Shown here one piece after another: positions 10,701 to 25,700 of a stretch of 64,000 bases of DNA. The stretch is from Odiellus spinosus. Lineage: Eukaryota; Arthropoda; Arachnida; Opiliones; Phalangiidae. A program made the translations under genes and the position numbers. The DNA is taken from the NCBI GenBank assembly GCA_963920705.1, contig OY987230.1, forward strand, positions 18,811,320 to 18,875,319, written 5' to 3'. Under the pieces are notes generated by a model, which was given only the letters and a program-made list of their open reading frames with translations, searched no databases and was not told the DNA's origin. The number at the start of each line of letters is the position of its first letter. Within the stretch, counting starts at the first letter, position 1.

Positions 10701-13700
10701 CTCTAAAACTCTTTTACAAATTAATGTGGATGGAAACAAATCCTGCCCCACATACGTAGGACTGTTTGAGTAATAATTTAATTAATTCTTAATTATCCCC
10801 ATCAAACTTGTTTAAACTGAAGGAATTTTAGGCGGGAATATCTTTGGCTACCGTGTCTATATTCTTCTTAATTTTAGTTCCAGTCTAGAAACCACGAATC
10901 CATTGTATCTACGCTAACTATATTGGAGAGAAATATTGCATTTAAAAGTTTGCGCGTGTTGAAATCAGTGAGTGGTATTAACCGAATAGCTTGGGAGATC
11001 GTTTCGTAGGCCTAAAGAGAATGTGTGCTAGAGATGGAAGACCGTGCGTGCATGGAGAGCGAAAGAGAGAGAAGGTTGCTTCCCCGCAATGCGGGCAAAA
11101 CGGTTAAGCCTTTTTGGCCGAAATAATTTTATTTTCTATCTTAAAGGGAGAGTGAACCGGAATATTAAACTATTTTTAAAACGAATCTTTATATCCTTCT
11201 CAAAATTTTAAAAAATGACCCTTCAAAACGTTGACAATTTAATTAGGATTAAAGAAATATTTAAATAATTACGAAAGAGTTAAAATGGCTTAGCGGCGTT
11301 TTATAATAAAGTATTTCATAGTGTTGATTGGTTGAAGAATCGTAACAAAGATGAATAGAAATAAAAATCAGGTCTTTATAGCAAAATTTCGCTGTATTTA
11401 AACCGTCACTGTTGAAGTAATATTGAGAGAGCTGACAGGGCTTAGCGGAGTTTGAAAATAAATAATTGAGCGTTGATTGATCGAAGTACGGGTGTAACGA
11501 ACCTGATAGGGGGAAAAATCAGGTCGTCATAGCAAAATTTCCTTGTATTTGAACCGTTACTTTTGAAGTAATATTGAGAGAATTAAAAAAGCTTAGCGGA
11601 GTTTCAAAATAAATAAATGGCGCGTTGATTGGTCGAAGTAACGTACTTTCGGATGTAACCAAGATGAAAGGAAAAAAATAAAATAAGATATATCTGTGTT
11701 CTAGCCGTACAAATGTAATTAAATATTTAAAAATAATCATGTTAGATAACTTGATTTTCTTTTACACCCTCCCTTAGACTACTAGCAAATACCCCAGAGT
11801 TTGGGTGTATGGGGGAGGTTAAAGAAGGGTCGAAGCCACCATAATCCGAATTTATCGTTGATTGTATAACGTAAGAAACGCGGGGTTCCAGCAAACTTTC
11901 TTTAGCTCAACGCTAATTGGCCTTAGCGGGTGACTTTTAAGGTCTTTATTGTCTTTTTCTTTTCTCTTTCTGTGGAACTTTCATTTCAATGAAGCGAGAA
12001 ATTGTTATATCTCTCCTTTCTCGCTGGAATTGTTTCCCCTTCTAAGGCTTATTCGAAATGATATCAAAAAAAGAAATATTTTCTTTAATTAAGTGTCGAA
12101 AACTCTGGTTCAAATTGAAAAATAGAAGTGATTAAAAAAATATTTAATTAAAAAATTGAAATTACATTATTGAAATTTAATCAGGCGTAAATTTTAATTT
12201 ACATACAATTTTAGTTTGAAGGATTTTTTTGGGCAGTCAAGAATAAAATAATGTTTTGGCTTATTCAACTTGTTAATTTAGCGGATGACGTAGGAAGTGA
12301 CGTCTAAGAAATGGAGCGAGCCATTAATACATTAACCAATAGACCTTATTATAAAATAACCTTGGAAACGGATAAAAGAGCCGTTAAAAAGTACGCGTTT
12401 GTATTGAAGATTTTGCCTTTTTTCAAGGTTGCTACAAAGTATAAGATTTTCTTTACTTTTGCCAACCTTGAAATTAACAAAAATAGCCGTTAAATAGAAC
12501 CCGTTTCTACTGAAGATGTTGCCTGTTTTCAAGGTTGGGACGAAGTCAGAATTAATTGGAAGAATAATCAGAAATTTTGGTGACCTATAAATTTTTTTGT
12601 ATAATTCGGTAAAAAATAATTTCATTTTAGTCTTCACCTTCCTTTTTAAAAAAAGAAAATTAGATATGAATATTAAAATTAAATAATATATTTATTGACG
12701 GACCTTGCATTCCTTTTTTCAATTTATTAATAATGAAGTTTTCTTCACTTCATCACGCAGGTTTGGTGTTTCTACAATACAGAAGCGAGACCAAGCGGGC
12801 CTTACTGCCCAACGAGATCACGACGCTGGACACGGTCAAGGCCTTATTCGTACGCTCCTTTCCTAAGCAGCTGACCATGGAGTATCTCGACTCCAACCAT
12901 ATCCGCGTCTATATCCACGACCCTTCGAAAGACATGTTCTACGAGTTGGAGGACTTGAGGTAATCATCATAGCTATCACAAATTACTACGCGCTAGAAAA
13001 AGAAATAAGAGAGAATGCGTAAATAGAGACCCCTTTTTGACGTTTTCTCCTTTAACACGAAGCTCTGGCTCGACTAAGCGAAAACCGATATTATCTTTGA
13101 AATGTAAATAATTCAATTTTGTTACTGCCACAAAAAGAAAAATCAATTTCCCCCATCCATAAGTGCCATAAATAATAGCCAGATTTTGAATTAAATTGCG
13201 CGTTTCTTTGGTATTTTTTTTTACTGAATTGATTCACCAATATTAAGTGGACCATACACGCTCAATTTATTGCGCAAAATATGTAGGGCACATTTTAAAA
13301 CTGTTAAAGTGAGGATGTCACCCTTTTTTTTCCTTTTTTTCGAATGGAAATTGATTATATTTTTAGTTTAATTTAATTTAATATTCTAAATGGGTGTAAT
13401 TTTTTAAAGTTGTGAGAGAAAGTGCTTGGTTATTAGTAGATGAATTTTCTTTTCGAAACCACCAAATGTTGAGAGTGGCGTTACTTTTAACAAAAGCCAA
13501 TACTCTTAAATATGATTGGTCGAATTTTATCTCTAATCTGAAATTGCAACCGAAATCATTTATGATAATATTTTTTAGCTTTAATGGTTAAAAAATTCTA
13601 AATAACAATATTTATTTATAATTTTTAGTTTTATGATACTTAAAACAAATACTAATGTAGTTTGCCTTGAAATAATAGGCAGATAATATATAACTTCTCG

Positions 13701-16700
13701 AAAGCAAATGTTATTTTTTTTTTTTCAATCTCTTCCTCCTCCTGGAAGTCATCCCATTCATTATTTTTTAGAACCTAGTCTAAACAATTTTCTTAGCCAA
13801 GAATATACGCGTACCGTCTCTTTGAACAAATAAGACTAATAGTTTATTTTACGATGTCTGAGAGCTATACTAATTTATGTAAATTGTGTGGTTAAAATTT
13901 TTTAAGTGAGCAAAAGTTTAGTTGAATTTTGAAAACCGAACGATGAACACGCGTCAACCCTTAGCTATCTTTAGTTACAGAAAAAATCTTGTCACATGAC
14001 TGAGGAAGGTAACTATACCTACGAGTTCTTCGTTAAATGTGTAATTTATGGATTCTACTATCTACTTGTTCGTGTGTGAAAACATTCGGGAAATGTCTCA
14101 GAGCTGTACGAAAAACTGGGAAAATATTCAGATTTTTTCATTCAATTAAAAGTAGAACCTCCGACTAATCAAAAGACTCCCTTTGTACCTTTGGCTTGTG
14201 CGCGTGAAAATAATCAAGAACGCGATTATAAGAGTGTGCCGCAGCACGTGTCGCGAGGATTTTATTAAGCCAAAGGTACAAGGGCGTCTTTTTATTAGTC
14301 TGAGATTTCACTTTTTTAATTCGGTTTTTAATCCGAATGTTTTACTACGCAAACATGTCTTATTATTAGAAACAGAATCAAAAGAAAAAACACTTGATTT
14401 TCTTCTTCGCCCTCCCTTTAACGAAAGGTGTTTATTGGAATAAATATAATCAGTTGGCAGGTTTCAATCTTAGTCGTTTAAATTCTGCTCAGAACCAGAG
14501 CATTATCGCATTTAGTCTGGCCAAACCCTCGTAATTCTTAGTCTGAGTACATTTTGGAGACTTATACGTGGCCCATATTATTCGAATTATTTGAGTATTC
14601 TGACGGAGTTCGTAAGGTTGCGTATTACGTATTTTATCGCTTATGAAATTAGGCTTATTAATTGTAGGTCTTAGTACGTCTGTGAATGGTGAATTATAGG
14701 CGCTTCTGGCGTTTGTCTTTGATCTCTTTTGGCTTAGGGACATCCGCGATCGATCGGTGCTTCGAATTTACGAGCAAGATGCCAACGGCGGAGGCGTCTA
14801 CAACAGCACCTACGATAACGAGATGAGCTACTTTTCCGAGCCTGAATTCGATTCGGAATACCAGAACCAGCATATCCATAGGGCAAAGGTCAGTACACGA
14901 GTGCGCTCTTATCCACTGTCTTCTTCTTCTCTATGTGTAGTGTAAACTATAATGTTCGATTCGCCTTTTCGGCGACGTTCTTAATGAGCTCAAGCTCGTT
15001 TATTCTTGTCCCGGTTTTAGTCAATTAGCTTAATTATATCGAAAGGACTGCCCATGATTTTCATTCGCCCGCTTAGAGGCAATTGACTGTAATATATGGG
15101 TAATGACGTCATTACGCCTATCTCTTTCTAATTAAGTTAAATTTTACTGTATATGATTAACGATTTGTGGGTATATAGGTTAGAGATTTTCAAAACAGCG
15201 TTTCTCATATTTTACCTACCAAAATTGGTTTTCGTTGAAACAGGCGAATTAGGATCTTTGGTAAATATACTTTTGATAACACGGAAATGCATAAGACATA
15301 TTTTAACTCTACATAAATAGAAAACGGCCTCCAATATATTACCAAACTATAATTATACGCTTTTGCTTCCGCCATTCCTAAGGGATTAAGTTTTTTTTGA
15401 CCTCCTTGAAAGAACGTAAAAATGGTCGTTATTCTTTATTCGTTCTCTAAAATTAGCTGACCTTACTATTTTTCTAAAGCCACCATCCTTCACGGAGAAA
15501 CTTAACAGCGTATGCTGGAAAAATAAACCATTTTAAAAAATAAACAAAAGAAAAGCAAATACCCGAATAATCTGTAACACCGGTACTTGGAAAAGTAAAG
15601 CTTTAGTACTTGCCTAATTTGTTCTTCGGAACGTATATCTAAAACAGGGTTCATACAAAACTGGAAAAATCAGCGAAATAGATTTTCCAAATGTTGCATG
15701 AACTCTGTATATTTTTATTCATAATTGTACAGTTAAAAACAAGATAATCAAGCCTATATAATAGCCACACCTCTCGCTGTGTCGGCGCTGCTTCTCTACG
15801 CGATTTAGCTTTCCTTGCGCGCATTAGCTTCCATACACAATTATAATCCAGGTATTTATGCGTTATTTGGGGTTAGATTTTGATTATTGTTTTGGCTTTT
15901 TCAATTGGTTGTTGTTTGTTAGAAAAACTGTCTAGAATCTCAAAAACTTTAAATAGTCCAAAAACTCTAACACAAAAATCTTTAAATCTCCGAAATATTT
16001 CAATGAACAATCATATAGGGGTGTGGTTTAATGCTATTATGGACTTAGCCATCTTTTATTTTAATTTAAGGTGCCTGGTTTTCGGGAAAACATCATTTCC
16101 GGAATATTATATTTCATCTGTATTCTTTAATTTGAAATATAATAATGGACGTTGTATAGAATGCTATTGTCCGCGGTTAAATAATATCAGTGGCGTGTAT
16201 TTCAACAATTACTAATCGCACGAACCTATCACGAACCACATTCACGCCATTCGTGGTATGAGAATATTAAATCTCCGAACGATAAAATAACTACGTTTCA
16301 GGACCCTTAATATATAGTGATTTACTTTTGACCATTTTTATTGGTCATTGTTAAGCCGGCCATTTTTTTTTTTTTTTTTGCCCAACCCTAGAGATTATTA
16401 TTGATTCTCACGAGTGCATGAGACGGATATTAAAATTTTGTTCCATGGCTGCGTGTTCATGACCCGAAGGAAATGAAGTGTAATTTTTAGATTTCTCAGA
16501 CCCTAAAATATAATATTTAGTGTAAAAAAGTATCAAAAAAAGTTAAATTTCAAAAAAAAAAAAAAAAAAATAACTTTTAAATTTCGCAAACATTTTGAAT
16601 CGTTCTCTGGAGATAAAAGGATACGAGCCAATCATATCCCGTTTTTTTAGGTAGATATACCAATCTTATGTATACAAGAGGCAAGTTCCCAAAGGGTGGC

Positions 16701-19700
16701 GCTACATTTCCCTTAAAAAAATCGATATTGAAGTGAAAAATAACGAACCACTTTTAAAAAATTGTGTAGATTTAATAACAATTAGAACAACAAAAGAAAT
16801 TAGTCAACCTTAAAAAAGCTTTGAAATCTCAAAATTTCTCCCAAAAATAGATTTGAATTCACGAAATCTCTCTCAAAATATCTTTAAAATCTCCAAAATC
16901 TCAAAAAAAGGGTTTTGAAATCTAGTGTCCTAGATTAAATAAGTACTTAACAGTTTATTTTTAAATATAAACCTCGAAAATTATGTAACAGTAATTTCTA
17001 AACACTTCCTAATCTTCAATTCCATTAGTTAGATGGGCAACTCGTAGTCCCATCTTAAGGATGACTATTTTATTTGACGTGGAAAAACCCTTGTAGTCAT
17101 AGCAGTCCCCATATTAATCGGAAACCTAGTCTTAAAATCTACAAACCTCCCTTCTTCGCGTTCCAAATTGGTCTGAAGGTTCTTCCTCAGCCTCCGCACT
17201 TTCAAGAGAGAACCAACATAAGAATCAGCTTGATATTTCAACACGTAGTATTCTTGGCATCCCTCCATTCTCTAATCCATAGCGAATAGGGTATATGGGG
17301 AATAAATCTTTTACGTTGTGAAATCACAAACTGATCCTAACCCAAAAGTAAAGAAAAAAATCTTCATCTTATGTCCCAATGACTCACTCTTGTAAAAGAT
17401 ATTCCGATATTCGTTTTCTGGCGCTCTTTAGGTTTTAAGCTTCTCTCGCAGAAACCTCACTGTCCCCTGAAGCCAGGCTTGGTTATAGTTAACCAAAAAC
17501 CTTTAAGGCAGTCGTTTTTAACTGTTGTTTCTTCCGTTACAAAGCATTATAACTTTTCTTAGTACACGCGATTGGCTTCGGCAAATTTTTTGCAAACGTC
17601 GCGTCGTAGACCCCAAGGATACGTAACATCTAGAATTCATTCGTGCGTCACAATTTTTCCGTTCGTCTCACGAGGATTTAATTAAAACTACCCTTGTACC
17701 TCTTGAAACCATAAGAAAGAGCTTGAAGAGGAAAAAATATGATTTTTTTGCAGCCGACAAATATCTTATAATTATATAATAAAAATTGGTAAGGTTTCTG
17801 GCTATCTTTATATTTGGTGTCATCTTTTTCGCGCTAAGCCTTGCCAATTTCTAACGGATATTGTCAGCCAGTTCTTTCCCTAAACTATGTGTTATGCTTG
17901 CACAATTCTCTCGGTGTGTCGCGTGAAATTTTGGATACACTTCAATCTTGGAAATTAAAACTAATTAATTTGAATCAAAGAACGAACGAAAATAAGCGTT
18001 TAAAGAACAATTTGTGAAACGTGGGTACAAATTAATTGGTTATTTTAAAATCGTTAGATCATGAGTGACCAAAGACGTTTTTGGAGGGGTATATCGATAG
18101 ACGGGGTTCAAGCCCCCGTTACGTCATCAATTAGACGGAGTAATAGCCAATCATTGCCAACCCAATCTGGTGATGGTGGTTCGACCTTGAGAAGACGATT
18201 CTCCGATTGTCTGGTCTGTTCTATAATGTTATTGAGTTTTGGTTTTTAAATTTTAATCAACTAAATTAGCTAACCCTAGTTTTGTATTTGACTTTAACCT
18301 AGTTGAGTTTACTAATCACTAATTAGTTTTTTAACGTAATTAAAATTCACAGTATCATTTATGGAATGTTTTATCCTGATTGCGGACAGGATTAAGTGTA
18401 TATCGGCAAAGGCTTAGCTAAAGGGGTGGAGATAATAGTTTGCGTGGGTGTATATAGTTTGAGTTATTACTTTACAGATAAAAACAAACTTAAACATTTA
18501 AAATGAGCAGGAAGTGTTTTTAATTCAATAGTTAATTTCTCATTATGACGTCAGAATGATTTTATTAATTGTAGTTTCCGGTTAAGCGAGATTCTAGAAT
18601 CTTAAAGAGAGGCTGTCAGCATTTTTTTCGAAGTTCTATGAACTATATTTTACTTTTTTAAACTGTTGGTCCTATAATAGCTAGGCAAACATTACGCTGA
18701 CGTAAAATATTAGAATGAATTTTTAGTTTTTGGATTCTGAAATATATCTTTTCACCTTTGTGGTAATTGTTTCTACGGCAAATATATTTTAAAATAATGT
18801 AAGCAGGCGCCTGTGCAAATGTCTCAAGTGTCACGGTTGGGCGCCATGCTGCTAGTTCGTAATACACATACCACTATATAAATAAAAAAGAAAAGGAAAA
18901 AAAAACTAATTTTTGTTGGAATTTTTCCAAAACATATTCTTCCGTGTTAAATATAGTCTATTTTTACAGATAAACAGTTTCTTGTCGAACTTCTCTATAC
19001 TTCCGCTTTATGAACTAAAAACCCGAGAAAATTTTAAATCTATCTTTGAAAACTTTTATTTCAATGGATAAAAGTTTTTTTAGTTGCGATCTAGAAAGGG
19101 ACCAAAAAATAGGCATTGGAGTCAGTTTTCTTATAAGAAAAATATATTCCTTAGAAGATTACGACTTACTATACGTTATAATATATTTCTCTAAATCCTT
19201 TTTTGATCCCCAAAAATCGAAAATCTACTTTTATAAAAAACAAAATATACTTTTGTTCGAGAATAGTTTAGGTAATGGAAAAGGTTGAAGCGGATTTATA
19301 CAAAGTGTTAGACTTCATAGATGAGAAAGTAGACAATGACAACTCGATATGATATTGAATATAAGGATTTCATACCTTTATACCCCCATATTTTATTCTC
19401 TTCTTCGAAAAAGTACTTGAGGTAAAATTGTAAACAATATGAAGATGATTTTTTTTTTTCTTATCGAATTATTGATGGGATTGATTATAGAAGAAAAGGT
19501 TATTTCGCAAGATTTGAAATATTTTTCAAAGTTTATATTTTGATTTGTTTGTAAAAAAAAACAAAGGTTTAGGGTGAAAATAATTTACAATTTTATAAAA
19601 TCATCGATTTCTAGAAGCTACGGTCACACTAGCATTTCTTAATCGATTTGAAACTGTAAAATCAAACCGATGTTCAAATCATGTGTACACGCATTATCTT

Positions 19701-22700
19701 TAAATCCATTTATTGTAGCTTTTACAACTATCGGTTGCTGAAACCGAATCGGTATGAAACTGGTTCCCGAAGCAGTTTCGAGAAATCAAATCAATTATCG
19801 CTTTGATAAAAGAAGCTGCGTTCACACTAGAGACTTTGAAACCGTTTTGAACCGCTTTGGAAAGGTCAAATTATAAAATTTTAGGGTCACCCGTGTAGAT
19901 CTTTCATCAAAAAATCTAATTAAGATCTCGAAGAGTCGATTTGAACATTCGAAACGGTTTGAAAACGGTTTGAAAGAGTTAAGTGTGAACGTAGCTATAA
20001 TGTGTCTTGTTCATACGACTAAAGCGAAACGTTTTGAAACTGTTCAACTCGATTAAAAGGTCTAGTATGAACTGAAAGCCACTTTTTTTGTGCCCCCATT
20101 ACCCTTCTCTCTGCAAAGCAAGCTTTTGGTAAAAGCAAATATCCTTGGCAGCATAGAGAATTAAAATTTTAAGAAGATAGCTATGCTTTTAACCCAAAAT
20201 ATTTGGTTAATTCCTTATTCGCGAAGGCTTTTGTTATATATTGGCTGGAATCTGGCGTCAGCTTAAATACTTAAATAATACATTAGGCTTAACGTTTATG
20301 GGAACTATATGAGATCAGTGGAAATGCAAAGGTATTTTTAAACGAAGTTTATATTATACTAATCAACACCGAAAATAGAAATCTAAATATCAATCTTAAC
20401 TCTTTGTTACCAAAAGTATATGAATATTTTATTGAATAGATCGAAATATGAATTAAAATAGGCTAAGAAGCAGTCCATATCTTAATCTCAGTTATCCAAC
20501 AAGTAAATATTTTTCCCCTTTTTTTCCCCGAATTCTATTCTTCCGTGAAACGAATATAGGATTAATAAAAGTGAATTTCTATATTGTTATCTCGGATGGC
20601 TAAATATCTCTAGCCTTTTTTCGTTATAAGCTCCTTTTCACTAAATCTTAACTCGTTCAGAACGATGACGGCCAAATTGTACCTTGGAACTTATAATATA
20701 AAGAAGAAAAAAAATAAGAAATATTCTAGAATTTCTAGGTTTATCCCGCCTTGTCATCCGCGAGAGGAATGATGAGCCAGTTGCTTAGCAACCGTTTATA
20801 TCTCCATTCTCCATCCCATAGAACCAAGGCTTAGGCCTAACTTTGAATCGTCTACCGTGCTTTAGTCAGAATACATCTTTAAGTTTTCAATACAGTGGAA
20901 GTTAGGCCTCTTCTATCTCTAAGTCATTATATCGGATAAATCAAAGGGCGGGTAGGATTGTAGTTGGTGAAGACTTAAATTGTTTAAGACTACTCGAGTC
21001 TTTTACTCAAGTCAGAAAGAGAAGATGATTGTGATTTTCTGACGCGGAAACTTGGACGGTTGCCAAGTTTTACACGTTTATAGAGTACGTTTAAAGGGTT
21101 GTTTATAAAGCTCTTCTGTAAAATCTAAACTCAGATGAGATCCTAAGCAGCTATACTCGCTAATTTAGCGTTTCCCCATTATCGTTATATCTTTAGCGCA
21201 CATGTCCTTAATATTATCAAGGTTTGACTGGTTTGTAGGCCTCGCGTGAACTCTCAAGTGCATGGTTCAGATGAGAAAGATTCCATTCCAAATTATCTCT
21301 AGTTTCGGGTAATTAGTCATTTAGACTCTACTTGATAATGAAGAGAATATTTTCCGTGATTTTTCTTTTAAATAATGATGTAATCACGATAGAATTGTCA
21401 CCAAAAATATTAACAAATCTGAAAATAGATAGTGAATTTTTCATTTTAAATATATTTGTTTTTGACTAAAGTTTGAATATCCATGCAAGGATAGTTGTGG
21501 TCGTAATTATAGTTTAAAATTTCCGTAATTTTGAAAATTACGCGGTAATTAACCTGTATTTCATAAAATTATTAGTTTTGGAATTTGTGGTCTTAAATAT
21601 GGAATATTACTCTTTCAAGTCATATTGCTGTCTAAACAACTCATACACTCATGGAAAATTAAATATTTTCATAACATGCTTTAAAAATTGACTTCTTATT
21701 GATAAGACACGAAGAATTACATTAACATGTCCTTATGACGTTGTCAAACACGAAAAACTATTTTAAACTTTGACCTTTTTTAGCAATTTCTGTACTTTTA
21801 ATCAAAAAAAATTTAAATTATACCATTTTGTTCATTTTCCCAAAGCAAAATGTAAATTACTGAAAAAGAAAAAAAAAAATAGTAGCTAGCCTATAGATGA
21901 AAGTTCTATTGGATCGCTCGAAATATGAACTTCGAACCAGTCCATATCTCTTGTTCTCGTTCAAATATCCAACAAGTTAATGTTTTTTCCCCTGAAGTCA
22001 ATATTTTTACGCGAATAACCCTTTTAACGCAATGATCGAGATTTGGTTGATGTTTTACTAACAATTTTTAACTAATTTGCATTAAATGGTGATTTTTTAA
22101 GATTTAATTAACCTGTTTTCTTTTAAGTTAACGTATAATAGTCATATTTACAATGGCTTGTTTTAAATTAATCTATTTTTTTACGCGTTTTTGATTTTTT
22201 TAATTCCAGGGGTCTAAATCGGCGGCACCGGCTCCTTTACCGCAACCGCAGTCGTCAAATTATTACGGCATAGTCAGCCCTTACACGGCCGGAAACCGAA
22301 CAGCCTCTTTGCCCCACGGTGCCTCATTGCGGCCTTATTCTCCAGCCCCGACAGAAAGACCCAAATCACAGCCCATACCTCCTGGCAAGTACACCTTTCA
22401 TTTTATACGTGACCATAAGTATATAAATATTTTCACGTCATTCTCCTTAATTAATCATTCAAATCTTCAATTTGTGTCTTACATATATACCTTTATGTTT
22501 AAGGCTACGTTTGTGTTTATAACGTACTTGTAAGAAATCGTTTTGGATTTCCGCTTTTTGTTGCATTTTGTGATCTGTACCACTTGTAGCCAACTTTAGC
22601 TAGAATAGCTGAAAGCTCTTTTTACATCATTCGTTACTAGGGACTCTTAGACGTAATACAGGGGACATTTGAGTTTACCTTACAGTAGTGGTTCCCAACC

Positions 22701-25700
22701 GTTTGTCCGTGGACCACTGATGATCAGGGAGACAATTGTAAGTGGTCCGCGGTGACCAGCTTTAATCACACCTCAACATCGCGTTTTAGTTGTCAGATCG
22801 CCCTTAAAGATGGCGCCAACTCCTTTACTAAGCCAGAGATCGTGTATTCGGGTTGGAACAGTAGAAAGTGACTTTGATAAGATCCAGTTAAGGTCCAATA
22901 ACCGATATTATCGTTGCTCTTATTTCTGTTCCAACCCTTGTACTAAAATTGTAAACCTACCCCCTCATTTCCACTCCTGTAGACTCAAAGAGAAGTTCCT
23001 TGTTTTGCTAAACAAACGTGAGATTTTTTCATCAGGGGCTAGGAGGGGATGTGGTCTTCAAATGGTAGGGAACCATTGCCTTCCAAGAATGCTGCCAGGA
23101 TGACAGCCGTTAAGCTCTTGTATTCTCCTCCCTAAAATAATATTGCAATTCTTCTCCAGTCTTCATTGGCTACCAGGAAACAATGACCCCTCCCATAAAA
23201 AGTCTATGAGCTCCTTAATATACCCATAATGAAGCTGCCATATTCGTTTAACTTATATTTAGACATCGAGAAGGCAAACATCTAGTTTAACCCTGATGAT
23301 TTTTTGATTGTTTTCAAATGATCGAAGTAAAAGCTAGGTGTGGCTCGTCCACTTTATTCGTTTTATGTTTAACTTAATGTTTGGCCCATTCTACTTAATG
23401 TAGTGACAGGTGTATTAAGTTCTCACAGTGTATTTGATTGTAACAAAATTGTTAGAGGTTCAAGCCCTTTTAAACTATTTAGAGACAGAGGTTAGTCAAG
23501 TTTTGTATTTTGTGAAATCTACACGGGTTCTCCTTAGTCTAAATTTAGCTGTAACCCTAAAACTAGCCGGAATTGGAACAACCTATTTAAAGTATTTGCG
23601 TCTATCTGTGCGTTTATTTATTCGTCCACTAGTGTCGAGTCCGAAATGGAGGCCCCAAAATGTCACGAAAATAAATAATTATCTTTAGTGTAATGTCTTG
23701 TGCAATTTCAAATAAAATTCGTATGACGTGCGGGCCTCCCCATAAAAATCTAAAAACAAAAATCAAAAAATCAATCGTAAAAAGTCGTTAAGTCGTGTGT
23801 TGTGATATTGTCCAATGTTTGATGTTTTACTTGTTTTCTCGTTTAAGGCCTATATAAAAAATTCCTGGTAGTTAAGGGTCATGTGTATTGTTTGCACCAA
23901 AATACTTTACGCAGTTTTCAATATCATTGTCGAGAGAAATTCCAATAAACTTTTTCACTCTAGCAGAAGCCGATGAAACCCTCCTTTTGAAGTCTATTAC
24001 TCCCTGGTCTTGTCTACCCCTCTCTGTATGGGTTAGTTTCAAAAAGCGCGATTCGTACGCCTCCTAACGGTAGATATTTTCGGAGCGGAAGTTCGTCGAG
24101 CGAATATTTCTAGCAGCCTTGGAGTTCGTCAAAAAAACGTCGTTGTTTGTGGAGAGAGAATTTCCAATTTTCTGTAGACAGAGGGGTATGAAGTAGGACC
24201 CCTCCGATCTCGTAAAATTGGGAATTTTACCCATACAGAGAGGAGCGCTATATCGAACATTAGAGTAGTAGACTTCAAATGAGGGTTTCATCTACTTCTG
24301 ACTCTAGGCATAGTAGTAAAGCTTTCGTTTATTACATTTTCTTTGGCGTTTTTCCATTTCGAAAAAAAGCCTTCTTATTTTCATAATAAGAAATATAAAC
24401 GTACAGTATCTTATATCTTTTATTCGTCGTGTGTTTGTCTGTCCATAAAGATAAAAAATCATAAAAAAACCTTTCATCAAAATTAGATAATCTAATTTTA
24501 ATGGATTTATACATAATCGTTTGTGTTGTTAAAATTGTGTGTTGTACAAGAAAAATATTTAAATTTACTAAAAATTCGGTAAAATTACTTCGTAACTTCA
24601 TAGGTAAAAAATGAGTATCAAATTGTGAGATAATTATTAGAATTTAATCCAAATTGTTTTTAAACCTCTTGGTATATACCGCTTATAGATGCGCTGCTTA
24701 TTGGTGGTAAGTTTCGTATAATTTCCTAAAAATTCCTGTGGCCGACCTGCGTTATACTATTTCTTATTATGAAAAAGCATCTGGTGTAGTTTGAGCGCTA
24801 TTTTCCCAGCTTTATAGCGAAATTTTCAAAGTGATACTGAAACGCTTTCCAAAATAAGTATATTTCAAATGCCTAAAATATTAAAATTACTTAATCAGAA
24901 GCGTTTAAGTATCCCTTTTGTAGTATTTGTTTGTAAATATTGGTGGCTTTTTACATATAGCTTTGTGTGTATTGGTTTTTTTCTTAGGCTACGTGCAAAC
25001 CCTTCCACGGGGGATGCATTTGACGTCTTACACCCCTTCGCCCCCTAGCCCGCCCGAAAAACGACCCATGGATTTGCTGACTCCCCCGGGTAAGACATTA
25101 CATAAGCCTGTGCCCAAACATATAACTTCTTATTCATGCAGGCACATTTGGCTTACGAAAGACGAGTCTCCTAAAGTAGAAATCATCTAACAAATATTAT
25201 TCAATTGAATAGTTTCAAAAAATACGTATTTAGTTTCCTCTGGCTACGATCCTGTTTTGCCTAAGGAAAATAAGACCCCCCCCCCCCCCCAAAAAAAAAA
25301 AAAAGAGGAGAGAGCCCCCACTAAAGCCAGACAAATATAATCTTCTTTATTTATGGATTTCTGAGCTACGTTTTGAAGCTAAATTTGCGAAGATATTTTC
25401 AAAGCATAAACTCAAGTCCCAACCCGAGTAAATGTACCCTGGTCAAATGTAGTTCTTGGAATCGAGAGAGTTTCTGTAGAAATTAATAATTAGTTTAATT
25501 TCTCAATTACCCAAAGACATAGACTCGTCTTACGATGGCCATATTTTCTTTACGTGTGCTTTTGTTTTCTTGTTAATAATAATTTCTGTCGCATGTCCGT
25601 GTAATTTTAATTAATTTACATAATTTCCCACGGTACTCGCGTCTTTTCTGTCTTTGTTGGCTTCGTCTTGGCTAAATTAGTCTGGCCGCTTCCGCAGCTT

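Noticed and set aside
22389-22390. GT donor for exon 4
   Set aside because: It would place exon 5 out of frame with a stop within about 20 codons; the GC donor four bases upstream keeps the frame.
22810-23103. 97-codon frame
   Set aside because: It lies inside the hAT-like MITE at 22684-23090, with no recognisable product.
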